Both the position numbers and the translations under genes were made by a program. From a virus, in IMG/VR virus record IMGVR_UViG_3300005915_000003, positions 1-48,878 of that record: a DNA stretch of 48,878 bases; one strand, given 5' to 3'. Positions within the stretch are counted from its first letter, which is position 1; the number at the start of each line of letters is the position of its first letter. Of this stretch, positions 15,890 through 22,479 are shown one piece after another. The notes under the pieces are model-generated. The model was not told where the DNA came from. It saw only the letters and a list, made by a program, of their open reading frames with translations, and did no database searches.

Positions 15890-16141
15890 ATGAAAATAGA
15901 AAACATGAAGCATATCGGGTTTTATCATGAGGGGCGACATATCTTTTTCATGGAAAAGAAAGGCAAGGATGTTAGTTTTCCAAGATGGAGATTGACTTGC
16001 TACTATGAAGCGCACTTGGCAAGCACTGTATTTTTCGATAGCGAAGAGGAATATGATGCTTTCATCGAAAAGCACAGCTCAAAATGCTACGAGGAATATA
16101 CTGATTTCAGGAAAGACAGCGACAGAAAGGGGACATCATGA
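15890..16141 (+). CDS. Hypothetical protein, 83 aa
   Basis: ATG preceded by GGGAGAAAGG about 12 bases away. Basic and aromatic N-terminal half (HIGFYHEGRHIFFMEKKGKD), acidic C-terminal half (DSEEEYDAFIEKH). The stop overlaps the next start. Unknown. Confidence 0.65.
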   Translation: MKIENMKHIGFYHEGRHIFFMEKKGKDVSFPRWRLTCYYEAHLASTVFFDSEEEYDAFIEKHSSKCYEEYTDFRKDSDRKGTS

Positions 16142-16404
16142 AATATACAGTCAAAACAAGAAACTGGAACGGGAACAGGGTTGTGAGTTGGGCACTTTGC
16201 GTCATCGCTCAATTAACAGGTGCAAACTGTTACAAATCGGATTATGACCATGACCATAAATACCTACTCACAACAGACAACGCTTTCAATGCCTGGGTAA
16301 CGTGGGCACTATTTATGGCACTCAGACCACTTTCCGGTGGTTGGACATACATTGTCCGGGGCAGTTCTATGGTTGATGGAACTTACAAGGCAATATACTT
16401 ATGA
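16138..16404 (+). CDS. Hypothetical protein, 88 aa
   Basis: AAAGGGG lies before the ATG at 16138, which overlaps the previous stop. Moderately hydrophobic stretches (VVSWALCVIAQLTG and AWVTWALFMALRPLSGGW) could be buried helices or weak membrane segments. The four-base overlap with the next gene indicates coupled translation. Unknown. Confidence 0.65.
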   Translation: MKYTVKTRNWNGNRVVSWALCVIAQLTGANCYKSDYDHDHKYLLTTDNAFNAWVTWALFMALRPLSGGWTYIVRGSSMVDGTYKAIYL

Positions 16405-16595
16405 AAATGTGTGTCTATTGCGAGAAAGAATTGACCGGGAGGAAGCGAAAATATTGTGATGAAGTTTGCCGCTACAGATATCTCAGCATTAAAAATGCCA
16501 CGGCGACTGGGAGTTATAGCAAGTCGCAATGTTTAAGGATGACAAGGGCAGCAAGGGCGCAAAGTGCTGGCAGGGTTGGCTGTAGGTATAACTAA
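16401..16595 (+). CDS. Zinc-finger protein, 64 aa
   Basis: The N-terminus CVYCEKELTGRKRKYCDEVC has the same C-x2-C-x11-C-x3-C layout as a finger of the nested HNH protein (CVFCEKVFKGLPFQIYC) and of the 134-residue protein at 13710. The rest is Ser/Ala/Arg-rich and basic, so nucleic acid binding is likely. It may be a detached accessory finger of an HNH nuclease. Confidence 0.7.
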   Translation: MKMCVYCEKELTGRKRKYCDEVCRYRYLSIKNATATGSYSKSQCLRMTRAARAQSAGRVGCRYN

Positions 16596-16612
16596 TCGGG
16601 GGGAATAGAATC

Positions 16613-16687
16613 ATGAAACGATCAAGCATTATCGATACTTTTAAAAAGGGCGATAAGTTCACAAGTTGGGGGAAGGCTAACAAATAA
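16613..16687 (+). CDS. Possible micro-protein, 24 aa
   Basis: A short open frame, MKRSSIIDTFKKGDKFTSWG plus four residues, with GGGGGGAATAGA just upstream of its ATG. It is basic. The ribosome site and position in a row of tiny genes support it, but at this length chance is possible. Confidence 0.4.
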   Translation: MKRSSIIDTFKKGDKFTSWGKANK

Positions 16688-16773
16688 CCACCAGACCGCC
16701 CCACGATACCCTTAAATCAACTTTCAGGGGTTCGTTGGGGTGTAGGTGCCAACTAAGAAGAGGGAGGCTTGAA

Positions 16774-16920
16774 ATGTATATTTTGAAACAGAGAGGGCAG
16801 ATCATTTTCAGGGGTTCAGCTTTTGAATGTCTGGACAGGCTGATAAACATAAACAAACAGTGGACACTTTTACAGGCTCGCAATAAGGGCTATAGGATAG
16901 AGAGGGGGGTGACAAAATGA
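16774..16920 (+). CDS. Small basic hypothetical protein, 48 aa
   Basis: GGGAGG precedes the ATG at 16774. Beta-alpha pattern (MYILKQRGQIIFRGSAFECL), basic overall, ending with a stop that overlaps the next ATG. A GTG further upstream at 16735 lacks a ribosome site. Unknown. Confidence 0.65.
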   Translation: MYILKQRGQIIFRGSAFECLDRLININKQWTLLQARNKGYRIERGVTK

Positions 16921-17108
16921 CAGGCGAACAATTAGCAAAAACCCACGATCTAATTTATACCGGAGTCCAGGAGGTCTACCAGGGCCCGGACATTTATCTT
17001 TTCACCGACCGGGCAACAAGGGGAACTTTTGCAGTTACAAAACTTGACCGGGAAAGTGTGACAAATGGCCTTAATGGTTTAAGAGAAAGATTCAAGGGGG
17101 CGAAATGA
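16917..17108 (+). CDS. Small hypothetical protein, 63 aa
   Basis: ATGA overlap with the previous gene and GAGGGGGG immediately upstream. Mixed alpha/beta composition (TGVQEVYQGPDIYLFTDRAT) and a basic C-terminal helix. Its stop overlaps the following start. Not recognised. Confidence 0.65.
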   Translation: MTGEQLAKTHDLIYTGVQEVYQGPDIYLFTDRATRGTFAVTKLDRESVTNGLNGLRERFKGAK

Positions 17109-17281
17109 TAATACAACTTGCACTTGCAGAGGCCGAAATTAAACGGCTCCATGCAACCATAGCAGACTTGGAGGGCACTATCTCAATCTTCAATTACGAG
17201 ATTGATCGGCTGAAAAAGATTGTCAAAGAACATGAGAATACTATATCACAATTACGATTTATTAACGAGCAAATAGCATAG
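17105..17281 (+). CDS. Leucine-zipper-like coiled-coil protein, 58 aa
   Basis: Almost the whole protein is one amphipathic helix with heptad Leu/Ile spacing (LALAEAEIKRLHATIADLEG ... YEIDRLKKIVKEHENTISQL). It probably dimerises. Similar all-helical mini-proteins can act as anti-factors by pairing with a host helix, but that is speculation. Last gene of the block, facing a convergent gene. Confidence 0.7.
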   Translation: MIIQLALAEAEIKRLHATIADLEGTISIFNYEIDRLKKIVKEHENTISQLRFINEQIA

Positions 17282-17293
17282 AAGGAGGTGATC
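17282..17293 (+). promoter_or_regulatory. Orphan perfect Shine-Dalgarno sequence
   Basis: AAGGAGGTGATC is complementary to the full 3' tail of bacterial 16S rRNA over 12 bases. It follows directly after a stop codon on the plus strand, and no start codon with an open frame lies within the usual 4-12 base spacing: the GTG inside it meets TAA after one codon. It coincides with the stop region of the convergent gene. Confidence 0.6.
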
Positions 17294-17616
17294 TAATCTA
17301 GCATCACACAGCAGTCAGTGATGTTTACGGCTGTCCGGGGGTCCTGGGCAGCCTTTTTTAGTGCTTCTCTGTCCCACCCCAAAGCATCGCAGCAATATCG
17401 TAATGTTGATACCGATTGTTTTGTTGAATGCTCCTCGAAAAACCATCTCGCTTTAATTGTCTCTGCGTTTCGGTGTGTCTGTTTGTTTGGAGATTTCAGA
17501 GGTCTTGCATGTAGGGCGGTTATAGCCGATCCGATTATACAGGCAGCTATATTCTTCTCAGGGCTTCCAAATACTCTCAATTCCTCGAATATTTCATGCT
17601 TCTCTTGTTCTATCAT
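17293..17616 (-). CDS. Hypothetical protein, 107 aa, end of leftward early block
   Basis: ATG behind GGGGGAGAG. Helical, with an acidic N-terminus and a C-terminal segment STLRYCCDALGWDREALKKA that resembles a helix-turn-helix-like hairpin. Last gene of the replication block, convergent with the tiny-gene block. Not recognised. Confidence 0.65.
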   Translation of the reverse strand: MIEQEKHEIFEELRVFGSPEKNIAACIIGSAITALHARPLKSPNKQTHRNAETIKARWFFEEHSTKQSVSTLRYCCDALGWDREALKKAAQDPRTAVNITDCCVMLD

Positions 17617-17647
17617 CTCTCCCCCTTATGTTTAGCTAAAAGTTTAG

Positions 17648-17833
17648 CTAATTATATTTCCTGAGTTCAACTAAAGCCATTGATAAATCAAGGCTCGCAC
17701 GTTTTGCCGCTCCACCTTCCCGCGTTCCTGAAATTAGCGCATATTTATCGGCTTTAATCCTCTTTTTCCATTCATCCGCTCGTAGCATAAAACGGCGGCA
17801 CTCGGCCATTGCATTGTCTATTTTCTCTACCAT
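17648..17833 (-). CDS. Small helical hypothetical protein, 61 aa
   Basis: GGGGGAT lies before the ATG, which overlaps the previous stop. Charged helical protein (NAMAECRRFMLRADEWKKRI) with a second helix at the C-terminus. Unknown. Confidence 0.6.
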   Translation of the reverse strand: MVEKIDNAMAECRRFMLRADEWKKRIKADKYALISGTREGGAAKRASLDLSMALVELRKYN

Positions 17834-18003
17834 ATCTTATCCCCCTTATGTTGGTTTAAAATTGTTATTGCCTTTCCATATCTGCCTTTTGTTACATGAT
17901 TTTCAAACATTCTCACCGCATATTCTGAGCTTAAATAATATGTGTATTCCTTGCCATCTATCATCACACCGATTTCATAATTCCCTTCATGCCTGGTGTA
18001 CAT
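17827..18003 (-). CDS. KTSC-like small protein, 58 aa
   Basis: Starting at the ATG at 18003, five bases after the ATPase stop, the protein is a compact beta-beta-alpha fold (YEIGVMIDGKEYTYYLSSEY, then ENHVTKGRYGKAITIL). This is reminiscent of KTSC-type domains found in phages. A longer frame from 18090 overlaps the ATPase and looks like a shadow. Confidence 0.55.
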   Translation of the reverse strand: MYTRHEGNYEIGVMIDGKEYTYYLSSEYAVRMFENHVTKGRYGKAITILNQHKGDKIW

Positions 18004-18007
18004 ATGC

Positions 18008-18799
18008 CTAATCACGGTCGTAGTAGCTTTTACGGTCCTTCGGTGCTTCTCTCTCGGTTGTTTCGACAAGATAACCTCCCTTCTTTTCAAGCCATACTTT
18101 CTTCATCATGGCGCCGGTTCTTCGGTGCTGGTTCACTCTAACACATGCCAGATTGTCGTCTATTTCCGGGAATCTCTTTACCATTAAAGCACAATCTGAC
18201 TCCTGTTCAATGAAAGAAGCGTCTCGCGGATCTCCAAAACTATCCCCGTCTGATTTCTTCTTTGTATGTGCCATTAGAAAAACAATGAAGTTGTGCTTGA
18301 CAGCCATAAGTTTTAGATTGCGAATGATAGTCCCTATTTCCATTGATGCGTTACCCTGGCGCAGCATGTCAACAATATAATGCAGGTGATCGATAAAGAT
18401 TATCCGGGTATTGTACTTGTAGAATGATTCAAGGATGCGGGTTTCCAGCCATTGCCAGTTACCGGATTTCAGCATGGTCGGCATATAGAGCAGTGGCATA
18501 TCAGGAAAGCAATCTAAAAACTGTCTCGGGGGCAGTTCATACGTAAACCATAAAGAAAAATATCCCTGCTTGTAAAAGTTGTTTGTCAGTGTTTGAGCAA
18601 ATAAAGTCTTCCCGTTTTTCGTATAGCCTGATACCACTATCAACTCACCCGGTACAAATCCGTCAATGTATTTGTCAAGTGTCGATATGTTTGAGTTTAT
18701 ATTAAAAAGTATCTTCTGATCCCTTATGAGTTCTTCCATATCATGTGATGATATTATTTGATCTTCGCCGTGGTAGTCTTTCAGTTCTTCAATATTCAT
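18008..18799 (-). CDS. RecA/DnaB-fold ATPase, probable replicative helicase
   Basis: 263 residues from the ATG at 18799, chosen because GGGGAG lies eight bases upstream; an ATG at 18820 is also open. Walker A is SGYTKNGKT (57-65), Walker B is RIIFIDHLH (132-140, Asp137), and MAHTKKKSDG further on matches motif 3 of DnaB/RAD family ATPases. There is no N-terminal DnaB domain, so it is a short helicase or helicase loader acting with the DnaD-like protein two genes upstream. It should unwind or load at the phage origin. Confidence 0.85.
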   Translation of the reverse strand: MNIEELKDYHGEDQIISSHDMEELIRDQKILFNINSNISTLDKYIDGFVPGELIVVSGYTKNGKTLFAQTLTNNFYKQGYFSLWFTYELPPRQFLDCFPDMPLLYMPTMLKSGNWQWLETRILESFYKYNTRIIFIDHLHYIVDMLRQGNASMEIGTIIRNLKLMAVKHNFIVFLMAHTKKKSDGDSFGDPRDASFIEQESDCALMVKRFPEIDDNLACVRVNQHRRTGAMMKKVWLEKKGGYLVETTEREAPKDRKSYYDRD

Positions 18800-19034
18800 C
18801 TCTGATTCTCCCCATCTCATGCTTGACTTCTGATATTCTCAGCAAATCATCACCGATTATATACCGGCATATCCGCAAATCTTCACCTTTCGCTGTCTCT
18901 CGTATTATCGTCATTAAGGCAATATCTCTTTGCAAAAAATGTATGTCGCTGCGGTATGATCCTATCATTGTCTTTTTAAATTCAGACAAATGGTCTACAA
19001 TGGGTTCCGGTTCGTATATTTCTTCAAATTCCAT
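18789..19034 (-). CDS. Hypothetical protein, 81 aa, between replication genes
   Basis: Acidic helical protein starting at an ATG that overlaps the stop of the replication organizer (TAATG) and ending inside the ATPase leader. The order DnaD-like, this protein, helicase suggests a helicase-loading or bridging factor, but only context supports that. No motif recognised. Confidence 0.65.
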   Translation of the reverse strand: MEFEEIYEPEPIVDHLSEFKKTMIGSYRSDIHFLQRDIALMTIIRETAKGEDLRICRYIIGDDLLRISEVKHEMGRIRDEY

Positions 19035-19744
19035 TATGCCCTCTCCAAGTCAGCTTGATGTAAATATTTTTTAAAATTTTCTGGTCCAAAAAGTGTCGAT
19101 GGTTGAAAATAGAGAATGTCTAATTTTTTTTCATTAACATGACTAGCTTTAAGCATCACAACCCTACATAATTCAAATACAGTATATTTATCTTCAAGTC
19201 GCGCTTTTATTAATTTATCATCAGAAAATCCCCTTAACTTTTTACCAGCAAGTATTTCTCTTTCTTTATTAATGGTATCTAAAACTTCCTTTATCCCATC
19301 ACTCATTAAAATAGTTTCGTCAGAGTTGCGTTGTATTGTTTTATCTTCTCTTATCTTCTCTTGTGGAGGAGTTACTCTTGAGTTGCTCTTGAGTTGGTCT
19401 TGAGTTGGTGGTGGTATATCTGGTTTCCCTTCTCTATCTCTTTGAATTTTCGGTTGTTTTTCTTCAAAATCAGGATAACAAAGATACAACTCACCGTCTA
19501 CTTCATACCTAACTATAAGTTCATTTACTTCCAATTCATTTAGTATTGTTGAAACTGTTTTTATTGGGGTATCGAGGCGGGTAAATATGAGGTTTTTAAT
19601 CATAACGGGATCTGCGTAAAAGCATCCATTTACATCAAGATGTGACAATAACCATGTATATAATAACCGAGCTGTGTCGCTTGATAATTCCGACATTTTT
19701 CGGCTTTTAGATATTCGATTTTGTAACATCCTGCCTCTTGCCAT
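19034..19744 (-). CDS. DnaD-like phage replication organizer
   Basis: 236 residues. Residues 1-95 form a winged helix typical of phage replication organizers (SSDTARLLYTWLLSHLDVNG, IKNLIFTRLDTP). A Pro/Gln-rich linker (about 98-140) follows. The C-terminal 80 residues, ending YFQPSTLFGPENFKKYL, match the phage conserved C-terminal domain (Phg_2220_C type). It should bind the origin and recruit the ATPase encoded downstream. An AAGGTGA site precedes the ATG. The gene is noticeably AT-rich. Confidence 0.85.
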   Translation of the reverse strand: MARGRMLQNRISKSRKMSELSSDTARLLYTWLLSHLDVNGCFYADPVMIKNLIFTRLDTPIKTVSTILNELEVNELIVRYEVDGELYLCYPDFEEKQPKIQRDREGKPDIPPPTQDQLKSNSRVTPPQEKIREDKTIQRNSDETILMSDGIKEVLDTINKEREILAGKKLRGFSDDKLIKARLEDKYTVFELCRVVMLKASHVNEKKLDILYFQPSTLFGPENFKKYLHQADLERA

Positions 19745-19872
19745 TACGTCACCTTAAAACGTAAAATAGGCATAACGACAGGGGTGACGGCCCCACTACC
19801 AACTTTGCGCTGATAGTTGTCGCTATGCCTATTTGAAATTCTAAGTGTTTTTGAGTATCCGTCACTACTCAT
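19744..19872 (-). CDS. Small basic protein, 42 aa, containing a large inverted repeat
   Basis: An ATG at 19872 with AGAGG six bases upstream opens a frame that ends in TAA overlapping the ATG of the replication organizer (TAATG). The product begins MSSDGYSKTLRISNRHSD and is basic and Ser-rich. The stop-start overlap and good ribosome site favour a real gene, but the region could instead be a structured leader, because most of the frame is occupied by the inverted repeat at 19764-19834. Confidence 0.6.
   Translation of the reverse strand: MSSDGYSKTLRISNRHSDNYQRKVGSGAVTPVVMPILRFKVT
19764..19834. repeat. Branched inverted repeat upstream of the replication gene
   Basis: Arms of 17 bases (19764-19780 and 19818-19834) pair with one mismatch. 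The 37 bases between them hold two further hairpins: GGGG/CCCC (19781-19784 with 19791-19794) and AACT/AGTT (19801-19804 with 19815-19818). As RNA or cruciform DNA this makes a three-way junction, ending about nine bases from the ribosome site of the replication organizer. It could be a replication origin or a translational switch. Confidence 0.75.
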
Positions 19873-19902
19873 GATTTACCTCTCACCTACCTTATACCAT
19901 GA

Positions 19903-20109
19903 CTACTTATTTGATGCAAGATTATTCTCTACCCACTCATCAAGATCGGCTCTGTTAATCCCCAGATACTCACACGCCTTGCCCCTAGAAATAATCCCGT
20001 GGGCTAGAGAGAGCCTGACAAGTTCGTGAAGATTGTGATTACATTCCATCCGGTGTATCCCGAATAGTTCATTATAACCGGCGCAGCCACAAGGAAATTT
20101 ATCTTTCAT
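19903..20109 (-). CDS. Small protein with Cys-rich N-terminus and HTH-like C-terminus
   Basis: 68 residues from the ATG at 20109, behind AAGGAGAA. The start MKDKFPCGCAGYNELF and a later Cys-x-His give a possible metal site. GIISRGKACEYLGINRADLD is a plausible helix-turn-helix. Possibly a DNA-binding regulator of the replication genes below it. A longer in-frame reading to 20337 crosses two other genes and is rejected. Confidence 0.65.
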   Translation of the reverse strand: MKDKFPCGCAGYNELFGIHRMECNHNLHELVRLSLAHGIISRGKACEYLGINRADLDEWVENNLASNK

Positions 20110-20110
20110 G

Positions 20111-20275
20111 CTATTCTCCTTCCTTATCGTAAATGATTTCATAGTCTGCAAACTCATAATCGTGACAATTATGTGGGCCATACTTACTTGTGTCGTGACC
20201 TTTAGCACAGCCAAGATATCTATCGTCACAGTAGGTAAATCCATTGGTGCAATCTTCACAGGTGAATGTCTCCAT
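20111..20275 (-). CDS. Cys/His-rich small protein, 54 aa
   Basis: Frame from an ATG at 20275, with GGAGAATAGG upstream, to a TAG at 20111. CEDCTNGFTYC and CAKGHD with CHDYE give a probable zinc site. The C-terminus is acidic. Lies one base before the next gene start. Unknown. Confidence 0.65.
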   Translation of the reverse strand: METFTCEDCTNGFTYCDDRYLGCAKGHDTSKYGPHNCHDYEFADYEIIYDKEGE

Positions 20276-20287
20276 CCTATTCTCCTC

Positions 20288-20701
20288 TCAAAAAGGTAAA
20301 TCTGTGGGGTCAAAAGGTACGCCCCAATCCTTCTCAACTATTGATAGTTCATGCTTTAGCCCCTTGCGGATCTCTTTCAGGTCGGCAACAGACCACTTAT
20401 ATTGCACCCGGTAACGCTTCTGAAGTTCTGCATATTTATCTTCTCCAAGAATACCGATAACCATGTTGCGAAATCTCTCAGCGTCAGTCTTTTCCATGTA
20501 ATGACAACCCCGGCACAAACATAGTCCATTGGCCGCGTGGTTGTATCGTGATAACTTGTAGGTTCTCTGGACGATATGATGTGCTTGCAAATTATAATCT
20601 GAGTTACAGTTCCGGCAGGTCTTTTGCCTTGCCCTGACACAAAGGGAAAACAGAGACAGACATTGCTCATCCAGCTTCTTTCGCTCAGTCCTCTTTCTCA
20701 T
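20288..20701 (-). CDS. HNH endonuclease, NinG/Rap-like
   Basis: 137 residues from the ATG at 20701 behind GGGAGG. KTCRNCNSDYNLQAHHIVQR, then NHAANGLCLCRGCHYM, gives two CxxC knuckles around a His-His pair and downstream Asn/His, an HNH fold of the NinG (lambda Rap) type, also close to small phage HNH nucleases. NinG-like proteins act on recombination or branched DNA. This phage also carries ERF and YqaJ genes, so a recombination role is reasonable; a homing function is the alternative. Confidence 0.75.
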   Translation of the reverse strand: MRKRTERKKLDEQCLSLFSLCVRARQKTCRNCNSDYNLQAHHIVQRTYKLSRYNHAANGLCLCRGCHYMEKTDAERFRNMVIGILGEDKYAELQKRYRVQYKWSVADLKEIRKGLKHELSIVEKDWGVPFDPTDLPF

Positions 20702-20900
20702 TACACCTCCCCTGTTTCTTCTCATAATCCTCATCCGTGATAAACTTCGGACAATCTGCACGATTCCATTCACCATTAAAATCGCATTGTCCCCGCCCCA
20801 CTAACCCCATCCCCCCGGCGCATTTCAACCAGTTACATTTAGCATTGTCACGGAACTCATCGTGTTCTTTAATCGTCATGTTTCTGTATGCCTTTGCCAT
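20685..20900 (-). CDS. Cys-containing hypothetical protein, 71 aa
   Basis: Start at the ATG at 20900 with GGGAGAG upstream, overlapping the previous stop (TAATG). CNWLKCAGG, GQCDFN and ADCPKF are spaced as in small phage zinc-ribbon proteins. The 3' end overlaps the HNH gene by 17 bases. Function unknown. Confidence 0.65.
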   Translation of the reverse strand: MAKAYRNMTIKEHDEFRDNAKCNWLKCAGGMGLVGRGQCDFNGEWNRADCPKFITDEDYEKKQGRCNEKED

Positions 20901-21115
20901 TACACTCTCCCTAAATCGGCAGCTCTTTTGTTCCACGCTTCCACGGCTTCTTTTTCTGTAGCGTGATACCACTGAGACACATTGCACTGGTCACACTTCA
21001 CCCAATATGTTGTTGATAGTTCCGTGAGAACCATCGTTTTTTTATTGCACACCGATTTGTAGCTGTGCATCACCGATGCCTCACCATCACAAAACGGACA
21101 TAATCTTAGTTCCAT
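20900..21115 (-). CDS. Lar-like restriction-alleviation zinc protein
   Basis: 71 residues with the Lar signature: LCPFCDGEA at the N-terminus, VKCDQCNVS in the middle, then EKEAVEAWNKRA at the end. Family members (E. coli Rac Lar) relieve type I restriction by promoting host methylation, though many phage members are uncharacterised. The match rests on the CPFC...CxxC...AxxAWNxR pattern. Placed early, where protection of entering DNA would be useful. Confidence 0.8.
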   Translation of the reverse strand: MELRLCPFCDGEASVMHSYKSVCNKKTMVLTELSTTYWVKCDQCNVSQWYHATEKEAVEAWNKRAADLGRV

Positions 21116-21276
21116 TACCCCCTCCTTTCATCCTTTTCAAACGACACATCACATGCGGACATATCCGTATCTGTCCCACCACCATTGACATGAAACCCCA
21201 TTTCTTTAAGGGTATCTTCAATTTTATGGCGCTCTTCGGGAACTATCGCTGGTTTTATTTCTAATTTATATTTCAT
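21115..21276 (-). CDS. Small hypothetical protein, 53 aa
   Basis: ATG at 21276 behind GGAGAAAGG; the TAA overlaps the next ATG region. Looks like a beta-alpha-beta unit (MKYKLEIKPAIVPEERHKIE, EMGFHVNGGG). Not recognised. Confidence 0.6.
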   Translation of the reverse strand: MKYKLEIKPAIVPEERHKIEDTLKEMGFHVNGGGTDTDMSACDVSFEKDERRG

Positions 21277-21309
21277 ACCTTTCTCCTTTCCGGGTTGCCC
21301 CTTTGTTTA

Positions 21310-21603
21310 TTAATAATCTTTAAACTGCTCAAGTTTTCTGTGGGTTTTTCTAACCTTGAGAATAGCAATCATCTTATCGGCTTCTTCACGATCTGATTTT
21401 TTCATATCCTCCGGCAAACTATCATAATCTTTGTTCATCTGTGCCGTCCACCTGTCAACCGCCCATTTGGGAATGATTAAAGCACCCTCTTCCGCTTGAA
21501 CCTCCCCCGGTTTATACGGTATGGACTTATCAAACATATACTTCATCCATCCTGACCAAGCATCGTGAGCATAATCTGCTAATTGTTCTCGTATTGCTTT
21601 TAT
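21310..21603 (-). CDS. Conserved phage hypothetical protein with probable non-AUG start
   Basis: The only ATG (21546) has a poor ribosome site, but the frame stays open upstream and encodes KAIREQLADYAHDAWSGW, which matches my recollection of the usual N-terminus of a widespread phage family (REQLAxYAHxAWSGWM...DREEADKMIAIL). A very strong AAGGAGGT lies just before ATT (21606) and ATA (21603), and an in-frame TAA lies above it. I therefore take ATA at 21603 or ATT at 21606 as the start. A mutation or sequence error in the start codon is the alternative. Function of the family is unknown. Confidence 0.65.
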   Translation of the reverse strand: MKAIREQLADYAHDAWSGWMKYMFDKSIPYKPGEVQAEEGALIIPKWAVDRWTAQMNKDYDSLPEDMKKSDREEADKMIAILKVRKTHRKLEQFKDY

Positions 21604-21626
21604 AATACCTCCTTAATTGTTACTCG

Positions 21627-21818
21627 TTAATCTGTTAATGGTACCAACATTTCAAGTACCTTCTTTGCTGGCATCCTATAACAACTCGCATCACCATTCC
21701 CATGATTTATGAACGGGTCATCACAGATTCCATTTTCGTTATAAACGCAACTCGTTTGGCATCTGTGAGGTTTTCTTGGAATATCGGTTTTTGTTGTGTA
21801 AATACCCGCCACGCTCAT
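21627..21818 (-). CDS. Cys-containing hypothetical protein, 63 aa
   Basis: RCQTSCVYNENGICDD and a later Cys form a possible metal-binding loop. The remainder is a short helix. Moderate ribosome site (GGAGGG) before the ATG. Unknown; it belongs to the chain of small metal-site proteins in the leftward early block. Confidence 0.6.
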   Translation of the reverse strand: MSVAGIYTTKTDIPRKPHRCQTSCVYNENGICDDPFINHGNGDASCYRMPAKKVLEMLVPLTD

Positions 21819-21827
21819 TACACCCTC

Positions 21828-22277
21828 CTAATCGTTAATCTGTAACCTCATCCAGGGTATCTCATGCAGGTGTAACCCGATCAGAGGCACCAGTTTTTCA
21901 GCGGTTTTGTACCGTGGATGACGCTTGCCATAGGCCCACATTGTCAAAGTTGACGCCTTGTAACCCGCATCCAAGAGAGCCACCCTATTCTTTTTTACTG
22001 CATTCTGAAAAGGTGTAGAGATTAAGTATTGCTTTTCACGCTTCTCAACATATGCCTTAGAATGTTTTGTTGATATTCCAGTGCGTGTTTCTCCGTGACA
22101 TTTAGGACAAAGTAACTCAATATTTGAATCTTCGTGGTTGTCCTTATTCCCATCCTTGTGGTGCTGATCTAGTTTCAGGGGAACCGCACCACATTTCTCG
22201 CAACGATAACCTCTTTCACTTATCAATCTTACCCGATTCTTTTTTACCCAATAATGATTTTTGAAGTAACTCCTCAT
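21828..22277 (-). CDS. HNH endonuclease fused to a helix-turn-helix domain
   Basis: 149 residues. Residues 20-70 form a complete HNH domain: CEKCG, DQHHKDGNKDNHEDSN, LLCPKCHG. Residues 95-149 (VKKNRVALLDAGYKASTLTM, WAYGKRHPRYKTAEKL) look like a Cro/XRE-type helix-turn-helix with the family's G-x-R-x-P turn. The ATG overlaps the stop of the 56-residue HTH gene (ATGA), so the two are made from one leaderless transcript. A site-specific nickase or endonuclease is likely. The HTH could also give it operator-binding ability. Confidence 0.8.
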   Translation of the reverse strand: MRSYFKNHYWVKKNRVRLISERGYRCEKCGAVPLKLDQHHKDGNKDNHEDSNIELLCPKCHGETRTGISTKHSKAYVEKREKQYLISTPFQNAVKKNRVALLDAGYKASTLTMWAYGKRHPRYKTAEKLVPLIGLHLHEIPWMRLQIND

Positions 22278-22444
22278 TTCAACACCATCTTGATTAACCT
22301 TCTTAACGATTCGCCGGGTGCCCTTCCAGCAAGTAGCATTTTCACGTACCGGGGAGTTATTCCCAAAAGCGTTGCAACCGCACCCTCGCTACCCTCTCGC
22401 CTAACTAACTGTTTTACGTATGTTTTAGATGATTTATTTTTCAT
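22274..22444 (-). CDS. Small HTH repressor-like protein, 56 aa
   Basis: First gene of the leftward early block, from the ATG at 22444. EGSEGAVATLLGITPRYVKM is a helix-turn-helix, and the C-terminus GRAPGESLRRLIKMVLK resembles the closing helices of Cro/XRE proteins. The -10 box of its promoter ends only six bases before the ATG, so the mRNA should be leaderless, like lambda cI from PRM. It probably binds the repeats at 22466-22552 to control both divergent promoters. Confidence 0.75.
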   Translation of the reverse strand: MKNKSSKTYVKQLVRREGSEGAVATLLGITPRYVKMLLAGRAPGESLRRLIKMVLK

Positions 22445-22479
22445 GGCTAAAGTATATCAGAAAATAGTTCTTAATGCAA
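22445..22479 (-). promoter_or_regulatory. Leftward early promoter, leaderless
   Basis: Minus strand: TTGCAT (22479-22474), 17-base spacer, TATACT (22456-22451), then TTAGCC and the ATG at 22444. The expected transcription start coincides with the start codon. The -35 lies in one arm of the AATGCAAG/CTTGCATT inverted repeat. Confidence 0.75.

Noticed and set aside
14882-17281. tRNA genes or diversity-generating retroelement
   Set aside because: No cloverleaf with CCA-type ends was seen here or elsewhere, and no reverse transcriptase or template/variable repeat pair exists near the fibre genes.
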